DNA of 49,029 nt, from contig NZ_DF238894.1 in the NCBI RefSeq assembly GCF_000400995.2, positions 1 through 49,029 on the forward strand, in the 5' to 3' direction. The notes under the pieces were generated by a model that was not told where the DNA came from, ran no database searches, and saw only the letters and a list, made by a program, of their open reading frames with translations. Both the position numbers and the translations under genes were made by a program. Source of the DNA: Acidovorax sp. MR-S7. Its GTDB lineage: Bacteria; Pseudomonadota; Gammaproteobacteria; Burkholderiales; Burkholderiaceae_C. Shown here piece after piece: positions 1 to 11,358 of the stretch. The stretch's first letter is position 1. Every line of letters starts with the position of its first letter.

Positions 1-65
1 CATGGCAAACCCACTCCGTCAACGCGTTGGCCCACATACTACCAACACAGATTTGTGACAGAGCC
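1..65 (-). mobile_element. Insertion sequence end (partial), left edge
   Basis: Positions 44-65 match, in reverse complement, the 22 bp at 48960-48981 exactly (core GGCTCTGTCACAAATC). This is the terminal inverted repeat of an IS that lies mostly outside the window. Read on the minus strand, the repeat is followed by a GGAG and an ATG at 3-1, which looks like the 5' end of the transposase gene. The IS family was not identified. Confidence 0.7.
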
Positions 66-67
66 AT

Positions 68-104
68 AAAAAAACCGCCTGCGCGCAAAGCGAGGCGGTT
101 TTTT
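68..104 (-). terminator. Intrinsic terminator of rpmB-rpmG
   Basis: An ACCGCCT/AGGCGGT stem with a GC-rich loop is flanked by A and T tracts on both sides, so it can work in either direction. It sits 18 bp after the rpmG stop and separates the ribosomal genes from the IS end. Confidence 0.85.
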
Positions 105-122
105 CGGGAAACGGGGGCCGAA

Positions 123-293
123 TTACTTCAGCTTGGCTTCCTTGTACTCGACGTGCTTGCGAGCCTTGGGGTCGAACTTGATGATCGACATCTTCTCGGG
201 CATCGTCTTCTTGTTCTTGGTGGTGGTGTAGAAGTGACCGGTCTCGGCCGTCGACACCAGCTTGATTTTTTCGCGTCCGCCTTTAGCAGCCAT
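123..293 (-). CDS. rpmG: 50S ribosomal protein L33
   Basis: A 56-residue basic protein beginning [12 protein letters not shown] and containing [12 protein letters not shown], typical of bacterial L33. It belongs to the large ribosomal subunit near the E site. It lacks the CxxC pairs of zinc-binding L33, so it is the C-minus form usual in proteobacteria. It lies 20 bp downstream of rpmB on the same strand, the normal rpmB-rpmG pair, and ends just before a strong terminator. The start codon follows a GGAG-like ribosome-binding site. Confidence 0.95.
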   Translation of the reverse strand: MAAKGGREKIKLVSTAETGHFYTTTKNKKTMPEKMSIIKFDPKARKHVEYKEAKLK

Positions 294-313
294 GGTGTTT
301 CTCCTTCAGTGAA

Positions 314-547
314 TCAGGCCTGGCCACGGGCACGCATGTCTGCGAGCACGGAGTCGATGCCGTTCTTGTCGATCAGGCGCAGGGCGGCGCTGGAAACGCG
401 CAGGCGCACCCAGCGGTTCTCGCTCTCCACCCAGAAACGGCGGTACTGCAGGTTGGGCAGGAAACGGCGCTTGGTCTTGTTGTTGGCGTGGGAAACGTTG
501 TTTCCCACCATGGGCTTCTTGCCCGTTACTTCACATACGCGTGCCAT
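314..547 (-). CDS. rpmB: 50S ribosomal protein L28
   Basis: A 77-residue protein starting [20 protein letters not shown], with the [11 protein letters not shown] segment diagnostic of L28. It is a component of the large ribosomal subunit. An in-frame ATG seven codons upstream would add residues not seen in the family, so the start at 547 is preferred. It is the first gene of the rpmB-rpmG unit, about 110 bp downstream of a TATAAT promoter element. Confidence 0.95.
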   Translation of the reverse strand: MARVCEVTGKKPMVGNNVSHANNKTKRRFLPNLQYRRFWVESENRWVRLRVSSAALRLIDKNGIDSVLADMRARGQA

Positions 548-657
548 GAGGACACTCCGGTAGTTCACGGCTGCGGGCCCGTGCGGCCTGCAACCTCACC
601 TCGCCAGTTGGAACGGGTGGCGGTAACCCGATTGCTGCAAATTCAGCAAAGCCGCGC

Positions 658-663
658 ATTATA
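658..663 (-). promoter_or_regulatory. -10 element of rpmB promoter
   Basis: A perfect TATAAT on the minus strand, followed by GCGCGGC and then TTTGCTG. No clear -35 box is present at the right spacing. The downstream sequence is nearly the same as at the rpsP promoter. The transcript leader would be about 100 nt. Confidence 0.6.
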
Positions 664-706
664 GCGCGGCCGGCTAGGCGTGGCCAGCCAGGCGTGTCTG
701 GCGACG

Positions 707-2453
<1,747 letters not shown>

Positions 2454-2488
2454 ACGGCCCTGCGGTAAGCTCGCGCGCTACCTGTGCC

Positions 2489-4822
2489 ATGACGTATTCC
2501 CTCAATACCCTGAACGCTTCCTCCTCCGGCAAATCGGCGCCCCGCACGGGCGCCGCGCGCTTCGGCCACGAGATCGGCCTGGTGCTGGGCCTGCTGGCCC
2601 TGGTCTTCTGGCTGCTGGCCCTCACGAGCTATTCCGCGCAGGACGCGGCCTGGTCCACCTCGGGCGCGGGCCGGCCCCTGTCCAACTGGGTCGGGCGCTT
2701 CGGCGCCTGGCTGGCCGACGGCAGCTATTTCGCGCTGGGCTTTTCCGTCTGGTGGTGCGTGGCCGCCGGCGTGCGCGCCTGGCTGGCGTCGCTGGCGCGC
2801 TGGATGCGCGGCGGCGAGGCGCTGCAGGGCACGCACGGCCCGTGGCTGCGGCGCGGCCTGTTCTGGGCCGGGCTGGCGCTGCTGCTGTGCGCCAGCGCGG
2901 CCCTGGAGTGGTCGCGCCTGTACCGTTTCGAGAGTCTGCTGCCTGGCCATGCGGGCGGCGTGCTGGGCTATGTGACGGGGCCGTTGGCCGTGAAGTGGCT
3001 CGGGTTCACCGGCTCGGGCCTGGCGGGTGTGGTGCTGGTGGTGCTGGGCGCTGCGCTGGTGTTCCGCTTCTCGTGGGGACACCTGGCCGAGCGGCTGGGC
3101 GGGCGCATCGACGCGCTGGTCCAGACCGGCCGCGCACGGCGCGAGAAGGCCAAGGACGTGGCCGTGGGTCGCCGCGCGGCGCGCGAGCGCGAGGAGGTGG
3201 TGCAGGAGGAGCGCCACGAAATCGAGGAGCACCACCCCCAGCCCGTGCAGATCATCGAGCCCGTGCTGCAGGAGGCGCCGCAGAGCACGCGCGTGGTCAA
3301 GGAACGGCAGAAGCCGCTGTTCTCCGACATGCCGGACAGCCCGCTGCCGCAGGTGGACCTGCTCGACGCGGCGCAGGCGCGCCAGGAAACCGTGGCGCCC
3401 GAGACGCTGGAGATGACCAGCCGCCTCATCGAGAAGAAGCTCAAGGATTTCGGCGTGGACGTGACGGTGGTGGCCGCCATGCCCGGCCCGGTCATCACGC
3501 GCTACGAGATCGAGCCCGCCACGGGCGTGAAGGGCTCGCAGATCGTCAACCTGGCGAAAGACTTGGCGCGCTCGCTCTCGCTGGTGTCCATCCGCGTGAT
3601 CGAGACCATCCCCGGCAAGAACTACATGGCGCTGGAGCTGCCCAACGCCAAGCGCCAGACCATCAAGCTCTCGGAAATCCTCGGCTCGCAGGTCTACCAC
3701 GACGCCAAGAGCATGCTCACCATGGGCCTGGGCAAGGACATCGTGGGCGCGCCCGTGGTGGCCGACCTCGCCAAGATGCCGCACGTGCTGGTGGCGGGCA
3801 CGACGGGCTCGGGCAAGTCGGTGGGGATCAACGCCATGATCCTCTCGCTGCTCTACAAGGCCGAGGCGCGCGACGTGCGCCTGCTGATGATCGATCCCAA
3901 GATGCTCGAAATGTCGGTCTACGAAGGCATTCCGCACCTGCTCGCGCCCGTGGTCACCGACATGAAGCAGGCCGCCCACGGCCTGAACTGGTGCGTGGCC
4001 GAGATGGAGCGGCGCTACAAGCTCATGAGCAAGCTGGGCGTGCGCAACCTCGCGGGCTACAACGCGAAGATCGACGATGCCAAGGCGCGCGAGGAATCCA
4101 TCCCCAACCCCTTCAGCCTCACGCCCGAGGAGCCCGAGCCGCTGCAGCGCCTGCCGCACATCGTGGTGGTGATCGACGAGCTGGCCGACCTGATGATGGT
4201 CGTGGGCAAGAAGATCGAGGAACTCATCGCCCGCCTCGCGCAGAAGGCGCGCGCGGCCGGCATCCACCTGATCCTGGCGACGCAGCGGCCCAGCGTGGAC
4301 GTGATCACCGGCCTCATCAAGGCCAACATCCCCACGCGCATCGCGTTCCAGGTCAGCAGCAAGATCGACAGTCGCACCATCCTCGACCAGATGGGCGCCG
4401 AGGCGCTGCTGGGCATGGGCGACATGCTCTACATGGCCAGCGGCACGGGCCTGCCCGTGCGCGTGCACGGCGCATTCGTCTCGGACGACGAGGTGCACCG
4501 TGTCGTCAGCTACCTCAAGGAACAAGGGGAGCCGGACTACATCGAAGGGGTGCTCGAAGGCGGTACCGTCGAGGGTGACGACAGCAGCTTCGGGCTGGGC
4601 GACGGCGAAGGCGGCGGGGGCGAGAAAGATCCCATGTACGACCAGGCCGTGGAGGTGGTGCTGAAGGATCGAAAGGCCAGCATCTCCTACGTGCAGCGCA
4701 AGCTGCGCATCGGCTACAACCGATCGGCGCGCCTGCTCGAAGACATGGAAAAGGCCGGCCTGGTCAGTGCCCTCACGGCCAGCGGCCAGCGCGAAGTGCT
4801 CGTGCCCGCGCGCAGTGAATAG
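2489..4822 (+). CDS. ftsK: DNA translocase FtsK
   Basis: A 777-residue septal DNA pump that moves chromosome ends during division and activates XerCD at dif. The N-terminus holds about four membrane segments (near residues 25-50, 70-98, 121-145, 158-195). A charged linker follows, then the RecA-like motor with Walker A GTTGSGKS (about 437-444) and Walker [10 protein letters not shown] (about 555-565). A C-terminal gamma winged helix (about 714-775, [18 protein letters not shown]) recognises KOPS. The linker is much shorter than in E. coli FtsK, as is common outside enterics. No strong Shine-Dalgarno sequence is visible. lolA follows after 11 bp. Confidence 0.96.
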   Translation: MTYSLNTLNASSSGKSAPRTGAARFGHEIGLVLGLLALVFWLLALTSYSAQDAAWSTSGAGRPLSNWVGRFGAWLADGSYFALGFSVWWCVAAGVRAWLASLARWMRGGEALQGTHGPWLRRGLFWAGLALLLCASAALEWSRLYRFESLLPGHAGGVLGYVTGPLAVKWLGFTGSGLAGVVLVVLGAALVFRFSWGHLAERLGGRIDALVQTGRARREKAKDVAVGRRAAREREEVVQEERHEIEEHHPQPVQIIEPVLQEAPQSTRVVKERQKPLFSDMPDSPLPQVDLLDAAQARQETVAPETLEMTSRLIEKKLKDFGVDVTVVAAMPGPVITRYEIEPATGVKGSQIVNLAKDLARSLSLVSIRVIETIPGKNYMALELPNAKRQTIKLSEILGSQVYHDAKSMLTMGLGKDIVGAPVVADLAKMPHVLVAGTTGSGKSVGINAMILSLLYKAEARDVRLLMIDPKMLEMSVYEGIPHLLAPVVTDMKQAAHGLNWCVAEMERRYKLMSKLGVRNLAGYNAKIDDAKAREESIPNPFSLTPEEPEPLQRLPHIVVVIDELADLMMVVGKKIEELIARLAQKARAAGIHLILATQRPSVDVITGLIKANIPTRIAFQVSSKIDSRTILDQMGAEALLGMGDMLYMASGTGLPVRVHGAFVSDDEVHRVVSYLKEQGEPDYIEGVLEGGTVEGDDSSFGLGDGEGGGGEKDPMYDQAVEVVLKDRKASISYVQRKLRIGYNRSARLLEDMEKAGLVSALTASGQREVLVPARSE

Positions 4823-4833
4823 GAACCCCTGCC

Positions 4834-5466
4834 TTGAAGAAAATTTTCGCTACTGTATTCATAGCTGCCAGCGCTTGCTCTGCCTGGGCTGACGGTTTGA
4901 AAAGCCTTGAGAACTTCATGAAGACGGCCCAGTCCGGCCGCGCCGCGTTCACGCAGACCGTGACCGCGCCGCCGAAGGACGGGCAGGCTGCGCGTGCAAA
5001 GACGTCGAGCGGCAGCTTCGAATTCCAGCGCCCCGGCCGCTTCAAGTTCAATTACGAAAAACCGTTTGCGCAGACCATCGTGGCCGACGGCAAGACGCTC
5101 TGGCTCTACGACGCCGACCTGAACCAAGTCACCCAGCGCGCTCAGGACAAGGCCCTGGGCTCCACGCCCGCGGCACTGCTCGCCTCAGCGCCCGACCTCG
5201 GCGCGCTGCATGCTGATTTCACGCTGGAAGCCGCACCCGACGAGGGCGGCCTGCAGTGGGTGCTCGCCACGCCGAAGGCCAAGGAGGGCCAGTTGAAAAG
5301 CGTGCGCGTCGGCTTCGACGGCGAGGCGCTCGCGGCGCTGGACATTCTGGACAGCTTCGGCCAGCGTTCGCTGATTCGCTTCACGGGCATGCAGCTCAAC
5401 CCGGCACTGCCTGCGGGCACGTTCACGTTCAAGCCGCCTTCGGGGGCGGACGTGCTGCAACAGTAA
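4834..5466 (+). CDS. lolA: Outer-membrane lipoprotein carrier protein LolA
   Basis: A 210-residue periplasmic chaperone that takes lipoproteins from LolCDE to the outer membrane. It has a Sec signal peptide, with likely cleavage after SACSAWA, and the LolA core features FEFQRPGRFKFNY and VADGKTLWLYD. The start is TTG at 4834, giving MKKIF; no ATG fits. It follows ftsK closely and is probably cotranscribed. Codons 10-16 of the signal peptide are a half copy of the ATAGCTGCCAGCGCTTG repeat found between genes elsewhere in the window. Confidence 0.93.
   Translation: MKKIFATVFIAASACSAWADGLKSLENFMKTAQSGRAAFTQTVTAPPKDGQAARAKTSSGSFEFQRPGRFKFNYEKPFAQTIVADGKTLWLYDADLNQVTQRAQDKALGSTPAALLASAPDLGALHADFTLEAAPDEGGLQWVLATPKAKEGQLKSVRVGFDGEALAALDILDSFGQRSLIRFTGMQLNPALPAGTFTFKPPSGADVLQQ
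4858..4879 (+). repeat. Half copy of palindromic repeat inside lolA
   Basis: ATAGCTGCCAGCGCTTGCT at 4861-4879 is identical to the left half of the intergenic copy at 14983. Here it is read in frame as part of the LolA signal peptide. The right half of the palindrome is missing. Confidence 0.7.
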
Positions 5467-5477
5467 TTGCTTCTCTT

Positions 5478-5522
5478 TTCATAGCTGCCTGCGTTTGCTG
5501 GAAAAGCGCTGGAGGCCTTTTT
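5478..5522 (+). repeat. Palindromic intergenic repeat copy
   Basis: ATAGCTGCCTGCGTTTGCTG is followed by GAAAAGCGCTGGAGGCC. This is a full-length copy, lying 12 bp after the lolA stop and directly before the stop of the convergent DUF1304 remnant. It ends in a T run. Confidence 0.85.
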
Positions 5523-5533
5523 TATCTAAAGAA

Positions 5534-5880
5534 TCAAGCCAGCAGCACCAGCGCCAGCCCGATAGCCGCAGGGACCGCCTGGATGAACAGGATCTTGCGG
5601 CTGGCCGTGGCCGTGCCATACAGGCCCGCTACCAGCACGCACAGCAGAAAGAAGACTTTCCAGGCCATGCCGTCCACTGCCAAGCCCCAGAACAGGCGGC
5701 CAGGAAACCGTTGTACAGGCCCTGGTTGCCGGCCAGCACCTTGGTGGCGGCCGCCTGCTCGCGCGTCATGCCGAAGGCCCGGCGGCCTGCGGGCTTCTCC
5801 CACAGAAACATTTCCAGCACGAGGATGTAGACGTGCAACAGGCCGATCAGGGCAACGACGATATTGGCGGCAAGGGACAT
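5534..5880 (-). pseudogene. DUF1304 family membrane protein, frameshifted
   Basis: Two reading frames together make one DUF1304 protein of about 115 residues. The first runs from MSLAANIVVALIGLLHVYI to YNGFLAA. The second continues LFWGLAVDGMAWKVFF to the end at 5534. They join near 5690, where GCCGCCTGTTCTGG would read through if it held one more C, so a one-base loss in a C run is the simplest cause. DUF1304 proteins are small four-helix membrane proteins of unknown role. It is last in the TetR-acuI-AhpD operon. A sequencing error is possible. Confidence 0.75.
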
Positions 5881-5938
5881 GGCGGTCTCGCGGCAGAGGG
5901 CAGGCGTGCAGCATATCCGGTGCCCTTCCAGGCGTGCC

Positions 5939-6511
5939 CTACCGCCCCATGGCGTAGAACTCGTCGTTGGGCCGCATGCTGGTGACGTTGGCCATGCGGT
6001 TGGACAGCCCGAAGAACGCGGCGATGCCTGCGATGTCCCAGATGTCGTCCTGGGTGAAGCCGTGCTGCTGGAGCATGTCGAAATCCTGGTCGTCCACCTC
6101 CTGCGCCCGCGCCGAGACTTTCATGGCGAAGTCCAGCATGGCCTTCTGGCGCGGCGTGATGTCGGCCTTGCGGTAGTTCACCGCCACCTGGTCGGCTATT
6201 CGAGGGTTCTTGGCGCGGATGCGCAGGATGGCGCCGTGGGCGATCACGCAGTACTGGCACTGGTTGGCGTTGCTGGTGGCCACCACGATCATCTCGCGCT
6301 CGGCCTTGGTGAGGTTGCCGGGCTTTTCCATCAGCGCATCGTGGTAGGCGAAGAAGGCGCGGAACTCGTCGGGCCGGTGCGCCAGCACCAGGAACACGTT
6401 GGGCACGAAGCCGGCCTTCTCCTGCACGGCGAGCACGCGCTCGCGGATGTCGTCGGGCAGGTCCTTGATCTCGGGGACGGGAAAGCGGCTGATCGATGGG
6501 GTGGCGGTCAT
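5939..6511 (-). CDS. AhpD-like / peroxidase-related carboxymuconolactone decarboxylase family protein
   Basis: A 190-residue all-helical protein of the CMD/AhpD superfamily, probably a cytoplasmic thiol peroxidase-type enzyme. The catalytic signature is C85-Q-Y-C88 with H92, inside SNANQCQYCVIAHG. The start at 6511 is chosen because AGGAGAACACC precedes it; an upstream in-frame MNPFF start lacks this. It lies 23 bp downstream of the acuI-like gene in the same operon. Substrate is unknown; context suggests defence against peroxide or electrophiles. Confidence 0.88.
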   Translation of the reverse strand: MTATPSISRFPVPEIKDLPDDIRERVLAVQEKAGFVPNVFLVLAHRPDEFRAFFAYHDALMEKPGNLTKAEREMIVVATSNANQCQYCVIAHGAILRIRAKNPRIADQVAVNYRKADITPRQKAMLDFAMKVSARAQEVDDQDFDMLQQHGFTQDDIWDIAGIAAFFGLSNRMANVTSMRPNDEFYAMGR

Positions 6512-6534
6512 GGTGTTCTCCTGAAAAAAGGGGT

Positions 6535-7524
6535 TCATTGCGATGCACCCACGCGCACCACGAGGCGGCCGCGCACCTGGCCTGCGAGCAGGTCGGGCGC
6601 GATGGCGATGGCATCGTCCAGCGAAATTTCGTGCATCAGCTTTTCGAGCACGGCGATGTCCAGGTCGGCGGCCAGGCGCTGCCAGGCTTGCAGGCGGTCG
6701 GGCGTGGGCGCCATCACGCTGTCGATGCCCGCGAGGGTCACGCCGCGCAGGATGAAGGGCGCCACCGTGGCCGGAAAGCCCATGCCCGCCGCTAGGCCGC
6801 AGGCCGCCACCACGCCGCGATAGCGCATGGCGGCGCACAGGTTGGCCAGCACCTGGCCGCCCGCCACGTCGATGGCTCCGGCCCAGCGCTCCTTTTCCAG
6901 CGGCCGGCCGGGCTGGGAGATTTCCGCGCGGTCGATGATGTGGCGCGCGCCCAGGCCGGTGAGGAAGTCGGCCTCCTGCACCCGGCCCGTGACGGCGGCT
7001 ACCTCGTAGCCCGCCTTGGCCAGCAGCGCCACGGCCACGCTACCCACGCCGCCCGCCGCGCCGGTCACCACCACGGGGCCCTTGTCCGGCGTGATGCCGT
7101 GGCGCTCCAGCGCCAGCACGCACAGCGCGGCGGTGTAGCCGGCCGTGCCGATGCCCATGGCCTGGCGCGGCGTGAAGGGTGCCTGCAGGGGAATCAGGAA
7201 GCGCGCAGGCACGCGGGCCAGCTCGGCCAGCCCGCCCCAGTGCCCTTCGCCCACGCCCCAGCCGTTGAGCACCACGGCATCGCCGGGCCGGTATGCGGGA
7301 TCGGTGCTGGATTCCACGGCGCCCGCGAAGTCGATGCCCGGCACCATCGGGAACTTGCGCACCACGGGCGAGCGGCCGGTGATGGCGAGCGCGTCCTTGT
7401 AGTTGAGCGTGGACCAGGCGACGCGCACGGTCACCTCGCCTTCGGGCAGCGATGCCTCGTCCAGCATCCGTACCTCGGCGGTCTGCCGGCCGTCCTGTTT
7501 GTCGATGAGCAAGCCTCGGAACAT
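6535..7524 (-). CDS. acuI: MDR-family NADPH oxidoreductase, AcuI/YhdH type (acrylyl-CoA reductase)
   Basis: A 329-residue zinc-free medium-chain dehydrogenase. It shows the MDR start MFRGLLIDK, the NYKDAL motif (41-46) and the nucleotide-binding GAAGGVG (155-161). Full-length similarity to YhdH/AcuI proteins suggests NADPH-dependent reduction of acrylyl-CoA or related enals. It starts 9 bp after the TetR-family gene, and this acuR-acuI order is known from acrylate/DMSP metabolism. An electrophile-detoxifying quinone reductase is the main alternative. Confidence 0.85.
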   Translation of the reverse strand: MFRGLLIDKQDGRQTAEVRMLDEASLPEGEVTVRVAWSTLNYKDALAITGRSPVVRKFPMVPGIDFAGAVESSTDPAYRPGDAVVLNGWGVGEGHWGGLAELARVPARFLIPLQAPFTPRQAMGIGTAGYTAALCVLALERHGITPDKGPVVVTGAAGGVGSVAVALLAKAGYEVAAVTGRVQEADFLTGLGARHIIDRAEISQPGRPLEKERWAGAIDVAGGQVLANLCAAMRYRGVVAACGLAAGMGFPATVAPFILRGVTLAGIDSVMAPTPDRLQAWQRLAADLDIAVLEKLMHEISLDDAIAIAPDLLAGQVRGRLVVRVGASQ

Positions 7525-7533
7525 GGTGTCTCC

Positions 7534-8169
7534 TCAAGTGGTCAAGAGTTGGAAAAAGCCGCCGGCATAGGTCTGCAGCGGTGCCGCGCTGCGCTGGAGC
7601 TTGGCGCGCAGCACGGCACCCTCCCAGCCGATCCAGAAGAACTCCGCGAGCGCCGCGCAGTCGTGGTGATGCGCGATCTCGCCCGCGCGCTGGGCCTCGG
7701 CCAGGCAGGCGGCGGTGCGTGTTTGCCAGTCGAGAAAGACCCCTTCCAGCTGCGCGCGGAAGGATTCGGGCAGCGTGCCCATCTCTTGCCCCAGGTTGCC
7801 GACGAGGCAGCCGCGTCGGAAGCCGTGGCGCGCCATGCCCTTCTCGGCGTCGTCGATGAAGCGGCGCAGCCGCTGCAAAGGGGCCGCTTCCGCATCGAGC
7901 AGCCAGCGGTCCAGCTTGCGCGCGAAGTAGTCGGCATAGGCCGCGATCAGCGCCTGGCCGAAGGCTTCCTTGCTCTCGAAGCAGTGGTAGAACGAGCCCT
8001 TGGGCACGGCGGCCTGGCGCAGGATCTCGTCGATGCCGACGGCCGAGTAGCCCTTCTCCGTGAGCACGGCCACGCCCGTGCGTATCAGCAGGGAGCGCGT
8101 GTCCTGGCGCGGTTCGGCCAGGTGCTTCGGCGGGCGGCCGCGACGGCGCGGGGCGGTGGAGGGTTGCAT
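7534..8169 (-). CDS. TetR-family repressor, AcuR/NemR-like
   Basis: A 211-residue regulator with a basic N-terminus (RRRGRPPKH), a TetR helix-turn-helix at about residues 43-64 ending KGSFYHCFESKEAF, and a ligand domain containing RRGCLVGNLGQEMG. Cys63 sits next to the DNA-binding domain and Cys121 in the effector domain, so electrophile sensing like NemR is possible. It heads the operon with acuI, AhpD and the DUF1304 remnant. An inverted repeat about 40 bp upstream is the likely operator, implying autorepression. Confidence 0.88.
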   Translation of the reverse strand: MQPSTAPRRRGRPPKHLAEPRQDTRSLLIRTGVAVLTEKGYSAVGIDEILRQAAVPKGSFYHCFESKEAFGQALIAAYADYFARKLDRWLLDAEAAPLQRLRRFIDDAEKGMARHGFRRGCLVGNLGQEMGTLPESFRAQLEGVFLDWQTRTAACLAEAQRAGEIAHHHDCAALAEFFWIGWEGAVLRAKLQRSAAPLQTYAGGFFQLLTT

Positions 8170-8210
8170 GGATTCGATATTGGACTGATCGGTTTCATTA
8201 TTCCATGAAT

Positions 8211-8226
8211 TAGACCGATTGGTCTA
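8211..8226. promoter_or_regulatory. Putative TetR-family operator
   Basis: TAGACCGATTGGTCTA is a dyad with TAGACC/GGTCTA arms and a 4-bp spacer. It lies 41 bp upstream of the TetR-family start codon, in the only regulatory gap of the operon. The half sites resemble NemR-type boxes. Confidence 0.65.
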
Positions 8227-8246
8227 TATTTGTCGCGATCGCTCCA

Positions 8247-8295
8247 TTTTGATAGCTGCTTGCGCTTCATGGGTAAGCGCTAGAGACCGATTTGG
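8247..8295 (+). repeat. Palindromic intergenic repeat copy
   Basis: GATAGCTGCTTGCGCTTCAT is followed by GGGTAAGCGCTAGAGACC. The GCGCTT/AAGCGC stem is intact. The right end runs into the uracil-DNA glycosylase gene and supplies its last codons and stop. Confidence 0.85.
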
Positions 8296-8894
8296 CTTGA
8301 ATCTTCCGCCAACACTGCGGCCACACGCGCACGCACCTGGGGCAGCCACTCGGCCTCGAACCACGGGTGGCGCTGCAGCCAGCCGTTGTTGCGCGGGCTG
8401 GGGTGGGGCAGGGCGAGCACGGCGCCCTGCGCCGGGTCGCACTGGCGCACCGTCTCGCCCAGCGGCCGGCCGCGGTGCTGCGGCAGATGCCAGGCCAGGG
8501 CGTACTGGCCCACGGCCACCGTCAGCGCGATCTGCGGCAGCCGCTCCAGCAGCAGTGCGCGCCAGGCAGGCGCGCATTCGGGGCGCGGCGGCGCGTCGCC
8601 CGAGGCGCCCCGGCCGGGGTAGCACAGGCCCATGGGCACGATGGCGACGCGCGCGGGGTCGTAGAACACCTCGCGCGGCAGGCCGAGCCAGGCGCGCAGG
8701 CGTTCGCCGCTCGCGTCGTCGAAAGGGATGCCGCTCGCGTGCACCTTGCGCCCCGGCGCCTGGCCGGCGGTGAGGATGCGCGCGCCGGTGCCCGCCTGCA
8801 GCACGGGGCGTGGGCCCAGCGGCAGGGCGGGCGCGCAGATCGTGCAGGCGCGCACGCGGCGCAGGAGCGCGTCCAGCGATTCGCGGCGGGGCAT
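8280..8894 (-). CDS. Uracil-DNA glycosylase superfamily protein
   Basis: A 204-residue base-excision repair enzyme of the UDG fold. Seen are CTIC near the N-terminus (17-20), motif A GQAPGRKVHASGIPF (44-58) and motif B HPSPRNN (164-170). Only two cysteines are in CTIC, so a full four-cysteine iron-sulphur cluster cannot be confirmed. The ATG at 8894 is chosen because upstream in-frame sequence overlaps DUF488. The final QIGL and stop codon are encoded by the end of an intergenic repeat, so the C-terminus is probably not ancestral. It lies 11 bp after DUF488. Confidence 0.85.
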   Translation of the reverse strand: MPRRESLDALLRRVRACTICAPALPLGPRPVLQAGTGARILTAGQAPGRKVHASGIPFDDASGERLRAWLGLPREVFYDPARVAIVPMGLCYPGRGASGDAPPRPECAPAWRALLLERLPQIALTVAVGQYALAWHLPQHRGRPLGETVRQCDPAQGAVLALPHPSPRNNGWLQRHPWFEAEWLPQVRARVAAVLAEDSSQIGL

Positions 8895-8905
8895 GGGGGC
8901 GGCCG

Positions 8906-9295
8906 TCAATCCACGATGCGCGCGCCGGCTTCGGCCAGCAGCGCGCGCAACACGGAGCGGTGGCAGTGCGCCTCGTCCGCGCAGTAGCAGCCCACGGAGA
9001 AATGGCTTTGCTGCGAGAGTGCGGCCAGCAGCGCGATGCTGTGGCGGTTCTCGGGCGTGGCCATCTCGGCGCGGTAGCGGCGCTCGAAGGCTGCCCATTC
9101 CTGCGGCGTGGCTGCGGCCTGGGCCATCTTCACGGTGTCGTTGCCCGGGGCCAGGTTGGGGTACCAGACGTCGTACCAGTCCTGCGCCGAGAACTGCTCC
9201 CTGGGCACGCCGCGCGGCGGGCGGCGCACGGTGCCGATGCGCGTGCCCTCGCCGGGCGCGCGCGGGCTGCCGAGGCGGACGATGCGGACGGGCAT
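8906..9295 (-). CDS. DUF488 family protein (YeaO-like)
   Basis: A 129-residue DUF488 protein starting MPVRIVRLGSPRAPGEG, with RIGTVRRPPRGV and a late cysteine region (CYCADEAHCHRS). The family's function is unknown. An ATG eight codons upstream would overlap the GFA gene by 17 bp; the start at 9295 is preferred because family members begin at this point. It is the middle gene of the GFA-DUF488-UDG group. Confidence 0.82.
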   Translation of the reverse strand: MPVRIVRLGSPRAPGEGTRIGTVRRPPRGVPREQFSAQDWYDVWYPNLAPGNDTVKMAQAAATPQEWAAFERRYRAEMATPENRHSIALLAALSQQSHFSVGCYCADEAHCHRSVLRALLAEAGARIVD

Positions 9296-9302
9296 GGCGT
9301 CG

Positions 9303-9653
9303 TCAGGCCGATCGGCCATCGTAATGGGTGACGGCGAGCGCTTCCAGGTCCACGCCGTCCAGGCAGCGCACGTTGACGGCCGCCATGGCCCGTCCGTCGG
9401 GGCCCGTGCCTTCGCCGAAGGGGTGGATGCCGCAGGTGGGGCAGAAGCGGTGCCGGATCACATGCTTGTGGAAGGTGTAGGTGCCCATCTGTTCCTCGGG
9501 CGTGGCCAGCGCGAGCCGCTCGCGCGGCACGAACCACAACAGCGAGCCCTTGCGCCGGCACATCGAGCAGTTGCAGGCCATGGCCTGGGTGATCGCGTCG
9601 CCCTCCACGTCGAAGGCGATCTGGCCGCAGTGGCAGCTTCCGTGGTAGCGCAT
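9303..9653 (-). CDS. GFA / CENP-V family zinc protein
   Basis: A 116-residue protein of the glutathione-dependent formaldehyde-activating (GFA) family. Zinc-ligand cysteines are visible as SCHCG near the N-terminus, CNCSMC in the middle and CPTCG later, which is the family's two-site zinc pattern. Most members have no proven enzyme activity, so a formaldehyde role should not be assumed. It is the first gene of the GFA-DUF488-UDG group, divergent from rarA with a 79-bp gap. Confidence 0.87.
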   Translation of the reverse strand: MRYHGSCHCGQIAFDVEGDAITQAMACNCSMCRRKGSLLWFVPRERLALATPEEQMGTYTFHKHVIRHRFCPTCGIHPFGEGTGPDGRAMAAVNVRCLDGVDLEALAVTHYDGRSA

Positions 9654-9732
9654 GGCAACTTTCCGTAGGACAAGGGAGGCACATCATAGAAAGCCTGCCC
9701 GGGGGCTACAAGACCGCTACGATCAGGGGCCT

Positions 9733-11055
<1,323 letters not shown>

Positions 11056-11358
11056 GTGGCCTGGGCCGCATGGCCCGTCCACCGTGAATCCCGTCCTTTT
11101 GGGAATAAGCGCATTCCCTGCTTACACGGCCGCCATCAGAATTTCTAATCGCGCAAATGGTTCCCTGATGTGTTGGGGGAGCAAGGGAAAACCCCGCCGG
11201 AACGCGATGGAGACAACGCAAAAGCCGTGACAAAATTTCTTCACTGAACCCGCGCAGACCATCCTGGCGGGTTTTTTGCTAGATGGCAGACGGGCCCACA
11301 AGGCTGCACCGGTTGGCGGTGCCTGCTGGTGCGCGCGTCATTACAAAGGACTCAATTT
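11056..11358 (+). other. Intergenic region rarA-livH
   Basis: This is a 303-bp gap. It holds a terminator-like hairpin at 11247-11277 and an AAAGGA ribosome-binding site before livH. No conserved coding region is seen. The liv promoter is presumably here but no clear -35/-10 pair stands out. Confidence 0.5.
11247..11277 (+). terminator. Terminator-like hairpin upstream of liv operon
   Basis: AACCCGC pairs with GCGGGTT over a 13-nt loop, followed by TTTT. It is nearly 200 bp past rarA and about 80 bp before livH, so it may be the rarA terminator or an attenuator of the liv operon. Confidence 0.6.

Noticed and set aside
11207-11230. METTQKP leader peptide before livH
   Set aside because: It has no run of branched-chain codons and no good ribosome-binding site, so amino-acid attenuation is not supported.
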